Part shown: in pieces, positions 29,142-38,887 of the stretch
Position numbering within the stretch: position 1 is the first letter of the stretch
Layout of the letters: each line of letters begins with the position of its first letter
Source of the DNA: Paraphotobacterium marinum
GTDB lineage: Bacteria; Pseudomonadota; Gammaproteobacteria; Enterobacterales; Vibrionaceae
Reading direction: 5' to 3'
Assembly: GCF_002216855.1 (NCBI RefSeq)
Contig: NZ_CP022355.1
Location: forward strand, 868,001-932,000
DNA: 64,000 nucleotides
Position numbers and translations under genes: made by a program
The notes under the pieces: model-generated
What the model was told of the DNA's origin: nothing
The model's database searches: none
Seen by the model: the letters and a program-made list of their open reading frames with translations, nothing else

Positions 29142-29402
29142 TTAAAGAGCTTTAATTTTCGCTAAAATTCTAGCTTTATGTCTAGCTGCTTTATTTTTAT
29201 GAATTAAGCCTTTAGTTGCAAATCTATCAAGAATTGGCTGAACCTCGGCATAAGCTTTTGTTGCCAATTCTTTTTCACCGCTTTCAATTGCAGAAAATAC
29301 TTTCTTCATATAAGTTCTCATCATAGAACGACGGCTTGCGTTGTGCTGTCTGCGTTTTTCAGACGTTAAAGCACGTTTTTTAGCTGATTTTATGTTAGCC
29401 AA
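29142..29402 (-). CDS. rpsT: 30S ribosomal protein S20
   Basis: An 86-residue basic helical-bundle protein binding 16S rRNA. It starts [34 protein letters not shown], with the typical C-terminal [23 protein letters not shown]; length is the same as E. coli (87). A CTGGAGT ribosome site is visible just upstream. It is monocistronic with its own promoter and terminator, divergent from murJ. Confidence 0.97.
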   Translation of the reverse strand: MANIKSAKKRALTSEKRRQHNASRRSMMRTYMKKVFSAIESGEKELATKAYAEVQPILDRFATKGLIHKNKAARHKARILAKIKAL

Positions 29403-29455
29403 AGTAAACTCCAGTATTCAAATTAATATAGTTTTTAGAGCAAAATTTTGCCTAT

Positions 29456-29485
29456 TTTATAACAAAATGTCAATAAAAATATCAA
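29456..29485 (-). promoter_or_regulatory. Candidate rpsT promoter
   Basis: On the minus strand, TTGATA (29485-29480) and TATAAA (29461-29456) are 18 bases apart, about 55 bp upstream of the S20 start. A second -35-like TTGACA lies between them (29473-29468), so a second overlapping start is possible. Confidence 0.45.
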
Positions 29486-29549
29486 GTCATGGCGATATTT
29501 TTTTTGAAAAGGTATAATAAATTAACTTTTAAAGCAATTTCATTTTTAA

Positions 29550-31114
29550 ATGCAGTTAAACTTATTTAAAACAAGTCTTTGGTTAATGATAGTCACAATC
29601 TCCTCTAAAGTATTAGGCTTATTTCGAGATGTCTTTGTTGCTAGGGCTTTAGGAAGCGGATATCAGGCAGATGCATGCATACTTGCATTAAACATCCCTT
29701 TAATCTTAAGGAGACTTTTTACTGATGGTGTTTTTAACCAAGCAGTTGTTCCTATTTTAAATCATAACAGTTCAAATTTTAATAAAGATTTTGAAAGTAA
29801 TGTCAGTCTTTTAATAGGAACCTTTGGTCTGTTCTTTTTAATCGCATCAACTCTATTCATTTTATTATCAAATATTTTTGTCATATTTATGGGTATAGGA
29901 TGGTTCAAGGAATATTTAAATGATCCATACAGTACTGGAGGTTTGAGCTATGTTTTGGCATCTCATTTGATAAAGTATACCTTACCATATTTGTTTTTTA
30001 TTTCTTTAGCAGGGCTTTCTTGCTCAATATTAAACTTTTTAGGCAAATATTATTTTCCAGCGATTTTACCGATGATTTTGAATATTGTTATCTTATTGTT
30101 TTTGTATAACTATTCCTATTTAGGCATAGAAAAGGAGTTGGCAGTAGTAATTGGCGTTTTTTTTGGTGGATTATGTCAATTTTTTATGTCTATAGTATAT
30201 CTTTACAAATTAAACCTACTGAAGTATTTGAAGATAGATTTCAAGCATCCATTATTCAGAAAAACTTGTAAAAATTTATATTATGCTTCTTTGAGCAACT
30301 CAGTTATTATAATTAATGTGTTAATATCAACTATCATTTTAAGTTTTTTAAAAACTGGTTCTATAAGCTGGTTTTATTATTCTCAAAGATTGATAGATTT
30401 CCCCCAGTCATTTATAGGTATGGCTTTTAGTCTGTTATTTGTACCTATTTTTAGCAAGAAGTTTTCTGCACTTGAATTAAAAGATTTTAATAAATTAATT
30501 CTGCAGTCATTTAAAGTAATTCAGATCTTTGGAATACCTGCGATAATAGGACTTGTATATTTAGCTAAACCTATCATTATTCTTCTTTTTTATAGTAATG
30601 AATTCAATAAAGTCGATGTTGATAATACTGTTAATGCAACTTATGTTCTTCTAGCTTCATTAATCTTTATCCTTTTTTGTAAAAATTTAATGATTATTTT
30701 TGCTGCAATTAATAAAATTAAGTCGACAATTAAAATAGGTTATTTAACAATTTTTATGAATATTATCTTAAGTTTATCATTTTCAAGTTTTTTTGGATTT
30801 CTTGGGGTGTGTTTCGGTCTAGCCTTATCATCTCTTATACAGTTTTCTCTTCTCTTTAATAAATTAAAAAGATTAAAAAAATCAATGTTAATCTTGAATT
30901 TTATTTATTTTCTTTAAAAATATTAATAGCAAGTTTTATTATGTTATTATGTATCGATTACTTTGTACCAATTAGTTCCAATTTGTTTTTTATGACAAAG
31001 TTAGAGATAAGTTTTGCAATTTCCAAGGTTCTTTTCATAGGAATATTGGTATATATTGGTTCGATATTGATTTTAAAAATTAATCCATACAAAACTTTAA
31101 TGAAAATGAGTTAA
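29550..31114 (+). pseudogene. murJ: Lipid II flippase MurJ, C-terminal apparent -1 frameshift
   Basis: Inner-membrane MOP-superfamily flippase moving lipid II to the periplasm, essential for peptidoglycan synthesis. The open frame gives 455 residues (29550-30917) with the family start TSLWLMIVTISSKVLGLFRDVFVARALGSGYQADA, RRLFTDGVFNQAVVPIL and the helix FPQSFIGMAFSLLFVPIFSK, then ends in RLKKSMLILNFIYFL. The next frame (to TAA 31114) encodes two more hydrophobic helices. One extra A in the A7 run at 30875-30881 gives RLKKINVNLEFYLFSLKILIAS and a 521-residue protein of normal length (511 in E. coli). A TATAAT element lies at 29513-29518. The murJ-ribF order is vibrio-like. Confidence 0.88.
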
Positions 31115-31128
31115 TTTAGGTTTATGGG

Positions 31129-32061
31129 ATGAAAATAATTAGACATGTTGAAAATCTTCCGAAGCGAGTTTGTGGGAGTGTTATAACTATAGGTAATTTT
31201 GATGGTTTACATTTAGGACATCAAAATATTTTAGATGAAGTTTCCAATTATTCCGAAGTTTTTAAATTAAAATCAATTTTAGTTACTTTCCAGCCATATC
31301 CAGAAGAGTTTTTCTCAAAAGATAAAGAGAAAGTTTTTAAGATTAATAATCTTCGTGATAAATACACTTTAATTGCTCAAAAGGGGATTGAAGAGTTTGT
31401 GTGCTTACAATTTAATCAAAAGTTTGCTAATATGTCTGCTTATGATTTTATAGAGAATATCCTTGTTAAAAAGTTAAAAGCTAAAATAATTATAATTGGT
31501 GATGACTTTAAGTTTGGATATCGAAGAGAAGGCTGCTTTCAACTACTAAAAAAACTTGAATCAAGATATCATTATAAAACATATGCGCAAGACAGTTATT
31601 TAATTAATAATGAGCGTGTAAGTAGCACGGCCATAAGAAAGCAATTGATAGATGGTGATTTATCACAAGCTTCTTCTTTTTTAGGTAGGAATTTTTTTAT
31701 AACAGGAACTGTAGTTCATGGAAACAAATTAGGAAGAACTATTGGTTTTCCAACAGCTAATATAGCAACTAAAAATACAAACTATCCTTTGAGAGGTGTT
31801 TTTATTGTTATGGTTGAGTTGTTAAATAATACAAAATTGTATGGTGTTGCAAATATAGGCAATCGTCCAACAATAGATGGTAAAAAAATTGTACTAGAAG
31901 TGCACATTTTAAATTTTGGAAGTGATATTTATGGAAAACGATTAAGAGTGCGTTTTCTTAAAAAATTAAGAAATGAAATGAAATTTGAAACAATGAATGA
32001 TTTGAAGCAACAAATCAATATTGATATGAATCAAGCAAAAAATTACATAAAAAATAAATAG
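31129..32061 (+). CDS. ribF: Bifunctional riboflavin kinase / FAD synthetase
   Basis: Makes FMN and FAD from riboflavin. At 310 residues it matches E. coli (313). The N-terminal adenylyltransferase domain (1-180) has [17 protein letters not shown] with the nucleotidyl-transferase HxGH motif, [12 protein letters not shown] and SSTAIRKQL. The C-terminal kinase domain (185-310) has [20 protein letters not shown] and [11 protein letters not shown]. It is upstream of ileS as in E. coli, where the order is rpsT-ribF-ileS. Confidence 0.96.
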   Translation: MKIIRHVENLPKRVCGSVITIGNFDGLHLGHQNILDEVSNYSEVFKLKSILVTFQPYPEEFFSKDKEKVFKINNLRDKYTLIAQKGIEEFVCLQFNQKFANMSAYDFIENILVKKLKAKIIIIGDDFKFGYRREGCFQLLKKLESRYHYKTYAQDSYLINNERVSSTAIRKQLIDGDLSQASSFLGRNFFITGTVVHGNKLGRTIGFPTANIATKNTNYPLRGVFIVMVELLNNTKLYGVANIGNRPTIDGKKIVLEVHILNFGSDIYGKRLRVRFLKKLRNEMKFETMNDLKQQINIDMNQAKNYIKNK

Positions 32062-32090
32062 AACATACGATAGATCGGAAAAAAATATTC

Positions 32091-34928
32091 ATGAGCGATT
32101 ATAAAAACACTTTAAATTTACCAGAAACAAACTTCCCAATGAGAGGAAACTTAGCTCAAAAAGAGCCAAAGTTTCTTGAAAAGTGGCAAAAAGATGATTT
32201 ATATGAGAAAATTAGAGCATCTAAAAAGGGAAAAGAACTATTTATACTTCATGATGGCCCCCCATATGCAAATGGAAATATTCATATTGGTCATGCATTA
32301 AATAAAATCCTAAAAGATATTATTATTAAATCAAAGACCTTATCAAACTTTGATGCGCCTTATGTTCCTGGTTGGGACTGTCATGGTCTTCCGATTGAGT
32401 TAATGGTAGAAAAAAAATCTGGCAAGGTTGGAAAAAAAATATCTGCAGCTGATTTTAGAAAAAAATGTAGAGAGTACGCCTCAAAACAAATAGAATTACA
32501 AAAAAAAGATTTTAAACGTCTTGGGGTTCTAGGAGATTGGGACCATCCATATGCTACGATGAATTTCAAAGAAGAAGCGAATATTGTAAGAGCTTTTGGT
32601 AAAATTGTTGCAAATAATCATGTATCAAAAGGTTTCAAGCCTGTTCATTGGTGTATCGATTGTGGTTCGGCATTAGCTGATACTGAAGTTGAGTATAGAG
32701 ATAAAGTATCCGACTCAATTGATGTAATGTTTGACTTTGACAATACTGATGAATTAGCTAATTATATAAATTGGTCAGAAAGCCCTGGGACAGATGATAC
32801 AGTATCAGTTGTAATATGGACCACAACACCTTGGACACTACCTGCTAATAGAGCAGTTGCGCTTCATCCTGAACTTGAATATAGTGTAGTAAAATTAGAG
32901 CTTAATGGACAGGCTAAACGTTTATTATTAGCCAGTTCTTTAATCGAAAATGTAATGACAAAAATTAATTGTTCAGACTATGAGATAATCGGAAAAACTG
33001 TTGGTAGTAAGTTAGAGAACCTTCAAGTAAAACATCCATTTTATGAGTTCACTGTACCCGTTATATTAGGTGAACATGTTACAACTGATGCAGGTACAGG
33101 TGCAGTCCATACTGCTCCAGGACATGGGCAAGAAGACTTTGTTATTGGTAAAAAATATAATCTTGAAGTAGCTAATCCTGTAGGTGCAAATGGCGTTTAT
33201 TTACCTAATACATCTATTTTTGCAGGAAAGCATATTAATAAAGTCAATCCAGAAATAATAGAGTTATTACAACAAAATGGTAAGCTTTTATTCCATGAAA
33301 AGTATGAGCATAGTTACCCGCATTGCTGGAGACATAAAACTCCTCTAATTTTTAGAGCTACTCCTCAATGGTTTATCTCCATGGAAAAAAACTCTTTGAA
33401 AGAGCACGCCTTAGAAGCAATAGAAAATGTTGACTGGTTACCTGACTGGGGAGAGAATAGAATTCGTTCTATGGTTGAGAATAGACCTGACTGGTGTATT
33501 TCGAGGCAAAGAACTTGGGGAACTCCTATTACTCTTTTTGTTCATAAAGAAACACAGGAAATTCATCCTAACTCAGTAGAATTGATTGAAAAAGTTGCTT
33601 TATTGATTGAAGAAAAGGGAATACAAGCATGGTGGGATCTTAAAAATGAAGATATTCTAGAATCAGAAGATATTGCCCATTATGAAAAAGTTAACGATAT
33701 TATGGATGTTTGGTTTGATTCAGGAGTAACTCATTACTCTGTACTTGCTCAAAGAGAAGAGTTTAAGGGGAAACTACCTGCGGATTTATACCTAGAAGGC
33801 TCAGATCAGCATAGAGGGTGGTTTCAGACATCATTACTTTCATCTATTGGTATGAATGGTAAAGCACCATACAAAAAAGTTTTGACGCATGGATTTACTG
33901 TTGATGGGCATGGCAAAAAAATGTCCAAGTCACTTGGAAATACAATTGCTCCTAATGATGTGGTTTCTAAATTAGGTGCAGATATATTAAGGTTATGGGT
34001 AGCCTCGACAGACTATACCGGTGAGCAGGCAGTATCAAATGAAATTTTGAATAGAAGTGCTGATGCCTATCGACGTATTCGAAACACAGCAAGATTTTTA
34101 CTATCAAATTTACACGATTTTAATCCGGAAGATGATCTTATTGATTTTAATGAAATGATTGCATTAGATCGATGGGCTATATCAAAGACAAATGAATTTC
34201 AAAATAAAATAATTAAAGCATATAGTGACTTTAATTTTCATGATGTAACTCAATTGATTCTTCATTTTTGTTCAATTGAGATGGGTTCATTTTATTTAGA
34301 TATTATAAAAGATAGACAATATACAGCTAAGAAAAATTCTATTGCTCAAAAAAGTTGTCAAACAGCTCTTTATCATATAATTGAATCATTAGTTCGTTGG
34401 ATTGCTCCCATTTTATCTTATACAGCGGATGAAGTATGGGAGAATATGCCTGGCAAAAGAGATGAGTATGTTTTCACAGGTGAATGGTATTTGGGACTTA
34501 ATACATTGTCTGAGCATGAAGAATTAAACTCGGAATTCTGGAGTGAAATCCAGGTCATTAGGAATATTGTCAATAAAGAAATTGAGAGTTTAAGAAAAGA
34601 TAAAGTGCTAGGTGGTTCTCTTCAAGCAGATGTTACCTTATATGCTGATACAGATTTAAAAGCATTATTGATGAAACTTGGTGATGAGTTAAGGTTTGTA
34701 TTATTGACATCGAATGTTAAAGTGAAAAATATAAGTGAAAAAAGTTCAGAGGCTAAAGATACAGAGCTTTCAGGTTTATCATTATTGATAAAACCTTCAG
34801 GTGGAAAAAAATGTGAAAGATGTTGGCATTATACGGATGATGTGGGGCTAGACTCGGAATACAATGATATTTGTCAAAGATGTGTCTCAAATATCAAAGG
34901 AGAAGGTGAAGTAAGGAATTATGCTTAA
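32091..34928 (+). CDS. ileS: Isoleucyl-tRNA synthetase
   Basis: Class I synthetase of 945 residues (938 in E. coli) charging tRNA-Ile with editing of valine. HIGH is in [11 protein letters not shown] (about residue 65) and KMSKS is in [11 protein letters not shown] (about residue 605). The editing domain shows [14 protein letters not shown] and [14 protein letters not shown]. The C-terminal zinc site is complete (CERCWHY and CQRC near the end). Its stop overlaps the lspA start by one base (TAATG), indicating translational coupling. Confidence 0.97.
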   Translation: MSDYKNTLNLPETNFPMRGNLAQKEPKFLEKWQKDDLYEKIRASKKGKELFILHDGPPYANGNIHIGHALNKILKDIIIKSKTLSNFDAPYVPGWDCHGLPIELMVEKKSGKVGKKISAADFRKKCREYASKQIELQKKDFKRLGVLGDWDHPYATMNFKEEANIVRAFGKIVANNHVSKGFKPVHWCIDCGSALADTEVEYRDKVSDSIDVMFDFDNTDELANYINWSESPGTDDTVSVVIWTTTPWTLPANRAVALHPELEYSVVKLELNGQAKRLLLASSLIENVMTKINCSDYEIIGKTVGSKLENLQVKHPFYEFTVPVILGEHVTTDAGTGAVHTAPGHGQEDFVIGKKYNLEVANPVGANGVYLPNTSIFAGKHINKVNPEIIELLQQNGKLLFHEKYEHSYPHCWRHKTPLIFRATPQWFISMEKNSLKEHALEAIENVDWLPDWGENRIRSMVENRPDWCISRQRTWGTPITLFVHKETQEIHPNSVELIEKVALLIEEKGIQAWWDLKNEDILESEDIAHYEKVNDIMDVWFDSGVTHYSVLAQREEFKGKLPADLYLEGSDQHRGWFQTSLLSSIGMNGKAPYKKVLTHGFTVDGHGKKMSKSLGNTIAPNDVVSKLGADILRLWVASTDYTGEQAVSNEILNRSADAYRRIRNTARFLLSNLHDFNPEDDLIDFNEMIALDRWAISKTNEFQNKIIKAYSDFNFHDVTQLILHFCSIEMGSFYLDIIKDRQYTAKKNSIAQKSCQTALYHIIESLVRWIAPILSYTADEVWENMPGKRDEYVFTGEWYLGLNTLSEHEELNSEFWSEIQVIRNIVNKEIESLRKDKVLGGSLQADVTLYADTDLKALLMKLGDELRFVLLTSNVKVKNISEKSSEAKDTELSGLSLLIKPSGGKKCERCWHYTDDVGLDSEYNDICQRCVSNIKGEGEVRNYA

Positions 34929-35431
34929 TGAATAGGACAAGAATTTGTGATACTGGCCTAAGATGGCTAATACTATCTTTAATCACATTCTTTTTAGACA
35001 TCATTAGTAAAATATTGATTACTCAATATTTTACTTTGTATCAGACTAAAAATATTTTTCCATTTTTAAATATTACCTATGTTCGTAACCATGGGGCAGC
35101 TTTCAGCTTTCTAAATGATGCTGGTGGATGGCAAAAGTGGCTTTTTTCTTTTATTGCCGTCGTCATTATTTTTGTATTAACTTATTCTTTATATAAAAGC
35201 AAAAAATCTTTTAGTTTAAGTAATTTGTCGTTCAGTCTTATCATTGGTGGTGCGCTGGGCAATTTAGTTGATAGAATTTATAATGGATTTGTTGTTGACT
35301 TTATTCATTTTCATTGGGGTGAATTTAGTTTTGCCGTTTTCAATATTGCTGATTCTGCGATTTGTATTGGAGCGATACTTTTAATATTCGATTATTTATT
35401 CGTAAAGAAGGTTGTTGATGAAAATAAATAA
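34928..35431 (+). CDS. lspA: Lipoprotein signal peptidase (SPase II)
   Basis: Inner-membrane aspartyl peptidase cleaving prolipoprotein signal peptides after Lgt modification. It has four hydrophobic segments in 167 residues (164 in E. coli). The catalytic aspartates are in GGALGNLVDRIYNGFVVDF and FAVFNIADSAI, and NITYVRNHGAAFSFL is the conserved box. It is coupled to ileS by a one-base overlap and overlaps fkpB by 14 bases. Confidence 0.96.
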   Translation: MNRTRICDTGLRWLILSLITFFLDIISKILITQYFTLYQTKNIFPFLNITYVRNHGAAFSFLNDAGGWQKWLFSFIAVVIIFVLTYSLYKSKKSFSLSNLSFSLIIGGALGNLVDRIYNGFVVDFIHFHWGEFSFAVFNIADSAICIGAILLIFDYLFVKKVVDENK

Positions 35432-35852
35432 GAACTCAATAGTACAATTACATTTTTCTTTAGTTCTTATAGATGGAACTATTATTGAATCAACATGGGA
35501 TAGAGGTGAATCAAGTTGTCTAGAGATGGGTACAGGACAATTAACTGAAAACTTTGAAAATTGCTTAATAGGACTTCAAAAAGGAGACATTCGAGAATTT
35601 ACTCTAAGCGAAGATCAAGCTTTTGGACATATTCAGAATGATAAAGTTATATCTTTTGATATATCTGTTTTTGGCGATATTGAAAATATCAAAGAAGGCA
35701 TGGTTCACACTTTTAAAGGAATTGATGGGAGTGAGACAATAGGTGTTATTGAGGAAATTATTCAGAGCAGTGTCATTGTAAACTTTAATCACCCATTAGC
35801 AGGAAAAACGGTTAAATTTAATGTGGAAATAATCAATATAGAGAAAGAATAA
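35418..35852 (+). CDS. fkpB: FKBP-type peptidyl-prolyl isomerase FkpB (SlpA)
   Basis: Cytosolic SlyD-like FKBP proline isomerase of about 144 residues. The domain starts [21 protein letters not shown] and includes the [23 protein letters not shown] loop and [12 protein letters not shown]; an insert-in-flap region follows. ATG 35418 is chosen over in-frame TTG 35412 because GAAGG lies upstream with good spacing and the family starts here. It overlaps lspA by 14 bases, and ispH starts two bases after its stop. The lspA-fkpB-ispH order matches E. coli. Confidence 0.94.
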   Translation: MKINKNSIVQLHFSLVLIDGTIIESTWDRGESSCLEMGTGQLTENFENCLIGLQKGDIREFTLSEDQAFGHIQNDKVISFDISVFGDIENIKEGMVHTFKGIDGSETIGVIEEIIQSSVIVNFNHPLAGKTVKFNVEIINIEKE

Positions 35853-35854
35853 GA

Positions 35855-36799
35855 ATGGAAATATTACTTGCAAACCCAAGAGGTTTTTGTGCTGGAGTAG
35901 ATCGAGCCATTACAATTGTTGAAAATGCTCTTGTTCTTTTTGGGAAACCGATTTATGTTCGTCATGAAGTTGTTCATAATCGATATGTTGTAGATGACTT
36001 GAAGTCACGAGGTGCAATTTTCGTAGAGGAGTTAGAGGAAGTTCCTGAAGATAGCGTAGTGATATTTTCAGCACATGGAGTATCTCAATCCGTAAGGAAG
36101 GAAGCTGCTGCAAGGAGCTTGAAGGTTTTTGATGCTACTTGTCCTCTAGTTACTAAAGTTCATATGGAAGTAGCAAGAGCTAGTAAAAAAAAGCAGGAAG
36201 TTATATTAATTGGCCATAAAGGACATCCTGAGGTGGAAGGCACAATGGGGCAATACAACAATGTAGAAGGAAAAATTTATTTAGTTGAGTCAATTGAAGA
36301 TGTTAAAAGTTTAAAGGTTATTGATGAAAATAATTTACATTTCGTAACTCAGACTACTCTATCTGTTGATGAAACACATGATATTATTGAGGAGCTGAAA
36401 CAAAAATATAAAAATATTCAGGGACCAAGAAAAGAAGATATTTGTTATGCAACTCAGAATCGTCAAAATGCAGTGAGAGAATTAGCTGAAAATGTGGATT
36501 TAATGATTGTTGTTGGCTCTAAAAACTCATCTAACTCTAATAGATTAAGTGAACTTGCAGAAAACCTTGGCACAAAAAGTTATTTAATTGATTCTATTGA
36601 TCAATTGAATAAAAGTTGGTTTATTGAAGTCAATAAATTAGGAATTACTGCAGGTGCATCTGCACCAGAGGAACTCATCCAGAAAATTTTAAAGAAAATT
36701 GTGACTGATTTTGGTGGCGAAGTAAGAGAATATTCTGGTTGTAGAGAGGATATGTATTTTGAGGTCCCCAAGGAGCTTAAAATTAAACAGATTATTTAA
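35855..36799 (+). CDS. ispH: 4-hydroxy-3-methylbut-2-enyl diphosphate reductase
   Basis: Last enzyme of the MEP isoprenoid pathway, an Fe-S protein making IPP and DMAPP. At 314 residues it is close to E. coli (316). The three cluster cysteines are in [10 protein letters not shown] (Cys12), [10 protein letters not shown] (about 96) and [10 protein letters not shown] (about 197). The substrate His residues are in VHNRYVV and HGVSQSV, and the [10 protein letters not shown] motif is present. The stop overlaps the stem of a strong terminator. Confidence 0.97.
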   Translation: MEILLANPRGFCAGVDRAITIVENALVLFGKPIYVRHEVVHNRYVVDDLKSRGAIFVEELEEVPEDSVVIFSAHGVSQSVRKEAAARSLKVFDATCPLVTKVHMEVARASKKKQEVILIGHKGHPEVEGTMGQYNNVEGKIYLVESIEDVKSLKVIDENNLHFVTQTTLSVDETHDIIEELKQKYKNIQGPRKEDICYATQNRQNAVRELAENVDLMIVVGSKNSSNSNRLSELAENLGTKSYLIDSIDQLNKSWFIEVNKLGITAGASAPEELIQKILKKIVTDFGGEVREYSGCREDMYFEVPKELKIKQII

Positions 36800-36825
36800 A
36801 AGCCTTTTTAAAAAGGCTTTTTTTT
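36798..36825 (+). terminator. Rho-independent terminator after ispH
   Basis: A perfect palindrome AAAGCCTTTTT/AAAAAGGCTTT followed by a T-run to 36825. It begins at the ispH stop codon and separates ispH from dapB, whose ribosome site follows within 20 bases, so some read-through or an upstream promoter must serve dapB. Confidence 0.88.
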
Positions 36826-36844
36826 GAATTTTTTTGAGGTAAAT

Positions 36845-37654
36845 ATGATTAAAGTTATAGTATCTGGTGTTACTGGTCGAATGGGTAAAAGTATTCTAGA
36901 TAATATAGAAGTCTTTAAAGATATAAAGTTAGTTGGCGCAATTACGCATGAAAAAAGCAAGTATCTTAATAAAAGTACAGATGAACTTAGCAATAACCTA
37001 AAATCAAATATTTTGGTAACAAGTAATATTGAAGATTGTATTGTAAACTCGGATTTAATAATTGACTTTTCCACACCACGCAATTCATTAAAAAATATTG
37101 AGTTATGTTGTAAATATAATAAAAGGATTGTAATAGGAACGACTGGTTTTAAAGAAAATGAGTTAGAGAACATTCATAACTTTAGTAAAAGTATACCAAT
37201 TTTGTTGGCCCCAAATTTTAGTATTGGGGTTAATGTAATGCTACGGCTTGTCCAACTAGCAACTCAGGTTCTAGGAAATAAAACTGATATTGAAATTATA
37301 GAAGCTCATCATAGTAAAAAAGTAGATGCTCCGTCAGGTACCGCAATAAGGATAGGAGAAGTAATTGCTGAAGAATTAAATTGCGACTTATCTCAATTAG
37401 CTAGATACAGTAGAGAAGGATTAATTGGTGAAAGAAAGTATGGAGAAATTGGTTTTTCTACCATTCGTGCTGGTGGTATTATTGGAGATCACTCAACGAT
37501 TTTTGCTGATGAAGATGAGGTTATTGAAATAAATCATAAAGCATTGAATCGATCAATTTTTGCAAAGGGAGCATTGAAGGCAGCTCAATGGCTAATTAAA
37601 TCAAAACCAAATGGGCTTTTTGATATGCATGATGTTATTGGCTTAAATAAATAA
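36845..37654 (+). CDS. dapB: 4-hydroxy-tetrahydrodipicolinate reductase
   Basis: NAD(P)H reductase in the lysine/meso-diaminopimelate pathway, supplying peptidoglycan. From ATG 36845 it has 269 residues (273 in E. coli). The Rossmann motif is VSGVTGRMGKSI (about 6-17), IDFSTPRNSL and GTTGF follow, and the catalytic region is IEAHHSKKVDAPSGTA (about 150-165). GAGGT lies just before this ATG, whereas the upstream in-frame TTG lies in the terminator tail. carAB follows, as in E. coli. Confidence 0.96.
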   Translation: MIKVIVSGVTGRMGKSILDNIEVFKDIKLVGAITHEKSKYLNKSTDELSNNLKSNILVTSNIEDCIVNSDLIIDFSTPRNSLKNIELCCKYNKRIVIGTTGFKENELENIHNFSKSIPILLAPNFSIGVNVMLRLVQLATQVLGNKTDIEIIEAHHSKKVDAPSGTAIRIGEVIAEELNCDLSQLARYSREGLIGERKYGEIGFSTIRAGGIIGDHSTIFADEDEVIEINHKALNRSIFAKGALKAAQWLIKSKPNGLFDMHDVIGLNK

Positions 37655-37667
37655 ATAAAAATATAAC

Positions 37668-37713
37668 TTGACTTAGGATGAAATCATCTCTACTATCCAG
37701 ACAATTTGTCTGG
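37668..37713 (+). promoter_or_regulatory. carAB promoter with overlapping palindrome
   Basis: TTGACT (37668-37673), 17-base spacer and TACTAT (37691-37696) form a good sigma-70 promoter. Immediately after the -10, at 37697-37713, is the perfect palindrome CCAGACAATTTGTCTGG (8-bp arms, one central base), lying over the expected start point. That position suggests a repressor operator; an RNA hairpin in read-through transcripts from dapB is the alternative. No U-tract follows. carAB is multiply regulated in E. coli, but this site does not match the ArgR or PurR consensus that I know. Confidence 0.6.
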
Positions 37714-37741
37714 AGATCATAGATAAAAATTGGAGGAAAAT

Positions 37742-38883
37742 TTGGTTTGTAAAGCATTTTTAGTTTTAGAAGATGGCTCTATTTTTGAAGGTAAGTCATT
37801 AGGGGCTTCTGGAAGTACTGTCGGTGAAGTCGTTTTCAATACATCAATGACTGGATATCAAGAAATACTAACTGACCCATCATATAAAGATCAAATAGTC
37901 ACATTAACTTACCCCCATATTGGTAATACTGGCGTTAACTCAGAAGATATCGAATCAAAAAATATACATACCAAGGGATTAATTATCAGAGATAATTCCA
38001 TTATTCCATCAAATTTTAGAAGCGAAGATACGTTATCTAATTACCTAAAAACAAACAATATTATTGGTATCTATGATATTGACACAAGAATGTTAACTCG
38101 TATGCTAAGAGAAAAGGGCACTATGACTGGTTGCATTATGACAGGTTCTTTGGATAAAGATAAGGCAGATAGTTTTATAGCTTCTTTTCCAGGCTTAAAA
38201 GGGCTTGACTTAGCTAAAGAAGTGACCACAAAAAACAGTTTTGTTTGGACTGAGAAAACATGGGATTTGAAAGGTGGTTATTCTTATTTAACAGAAAATG
38301 ATGCACTTTATCATATCGTAGCTTATGACTTTGGTGTTAAAAATAATATCTTAAGAATTTTGGCTAACATGAATTGTAAAATTACTGTTGTTCCCGCACA
38401 AACCTCAGCAGAAACAGTATTAGAAATGAAACCTGATGGAATCTTTTTGTCTAATGGTCCAGGTGATCCTGAGCCTTGTGATTATGCTATAAATGCAACA
38501 AAAATATTTCTAAACAAAAAATTCCAATTTTTGGTATTTGTCTCGGACATCAAATATTAGGTTTAGCTTCAGGTGCGAAAACGTTCAAAATGAAATTTGG
38601 ACATCATGGAGCAAATCATCCTATTCAGGATTTAAGTTCTAGAAAAGTCTTAATTACAAGCCAGAATCATAACTTTGCTATTGATCCTGAAAATATTCCT
38701 TTGACGTTGAAAGTAACTCATAAATCTTTATTTGATCAATCAGTGGCAGGTATAGAACATACAGAATGTCCAGCATTTAGTTTTCAAGGGCATCCAGAAG
38801 CAAGTCCTGGACCACAAGATGCAATGTATTTATTTGAAAAATTTATTGATTTAATAAAAAAAATAAGCAGTCATAAGGAGTAA
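37742..38883 (+). pseudogene. carA: Carbamoyl-phosphate synthase small subunit, interrupted by an apparent -1 frameshift
   Basis: Glutaminase subunit supplying ammonia to CarB for arginine and pyrimidine synthesis. The first part (to 38560) has [42 protein letters not shown] and ends in an unrelated tail after ATKIFLNKK. The second frame carries [21 protein letters not shown], including the catalytic Cys, and [11 protein letters not shown], ending at 38883. One extra A in the A6 run at 38516-38521 joins them as [16 protein letters not shown], giving about 380 residues (382 in E. coli). TTG 37742 is the likely start (GGAGG at 37732-37736); the in-frame TTG at 37730 overlaps that site. carB is intact. 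Confidence 0.9.
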
Positions 38884-38887
38884 TCAA

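Noticed and set aside
36808-37173. Antisense frames such as the 121-codon one over dapB
   Set aside because: They are shadows of strongly conserved genes, with no ribosome site and no recognisable domain.
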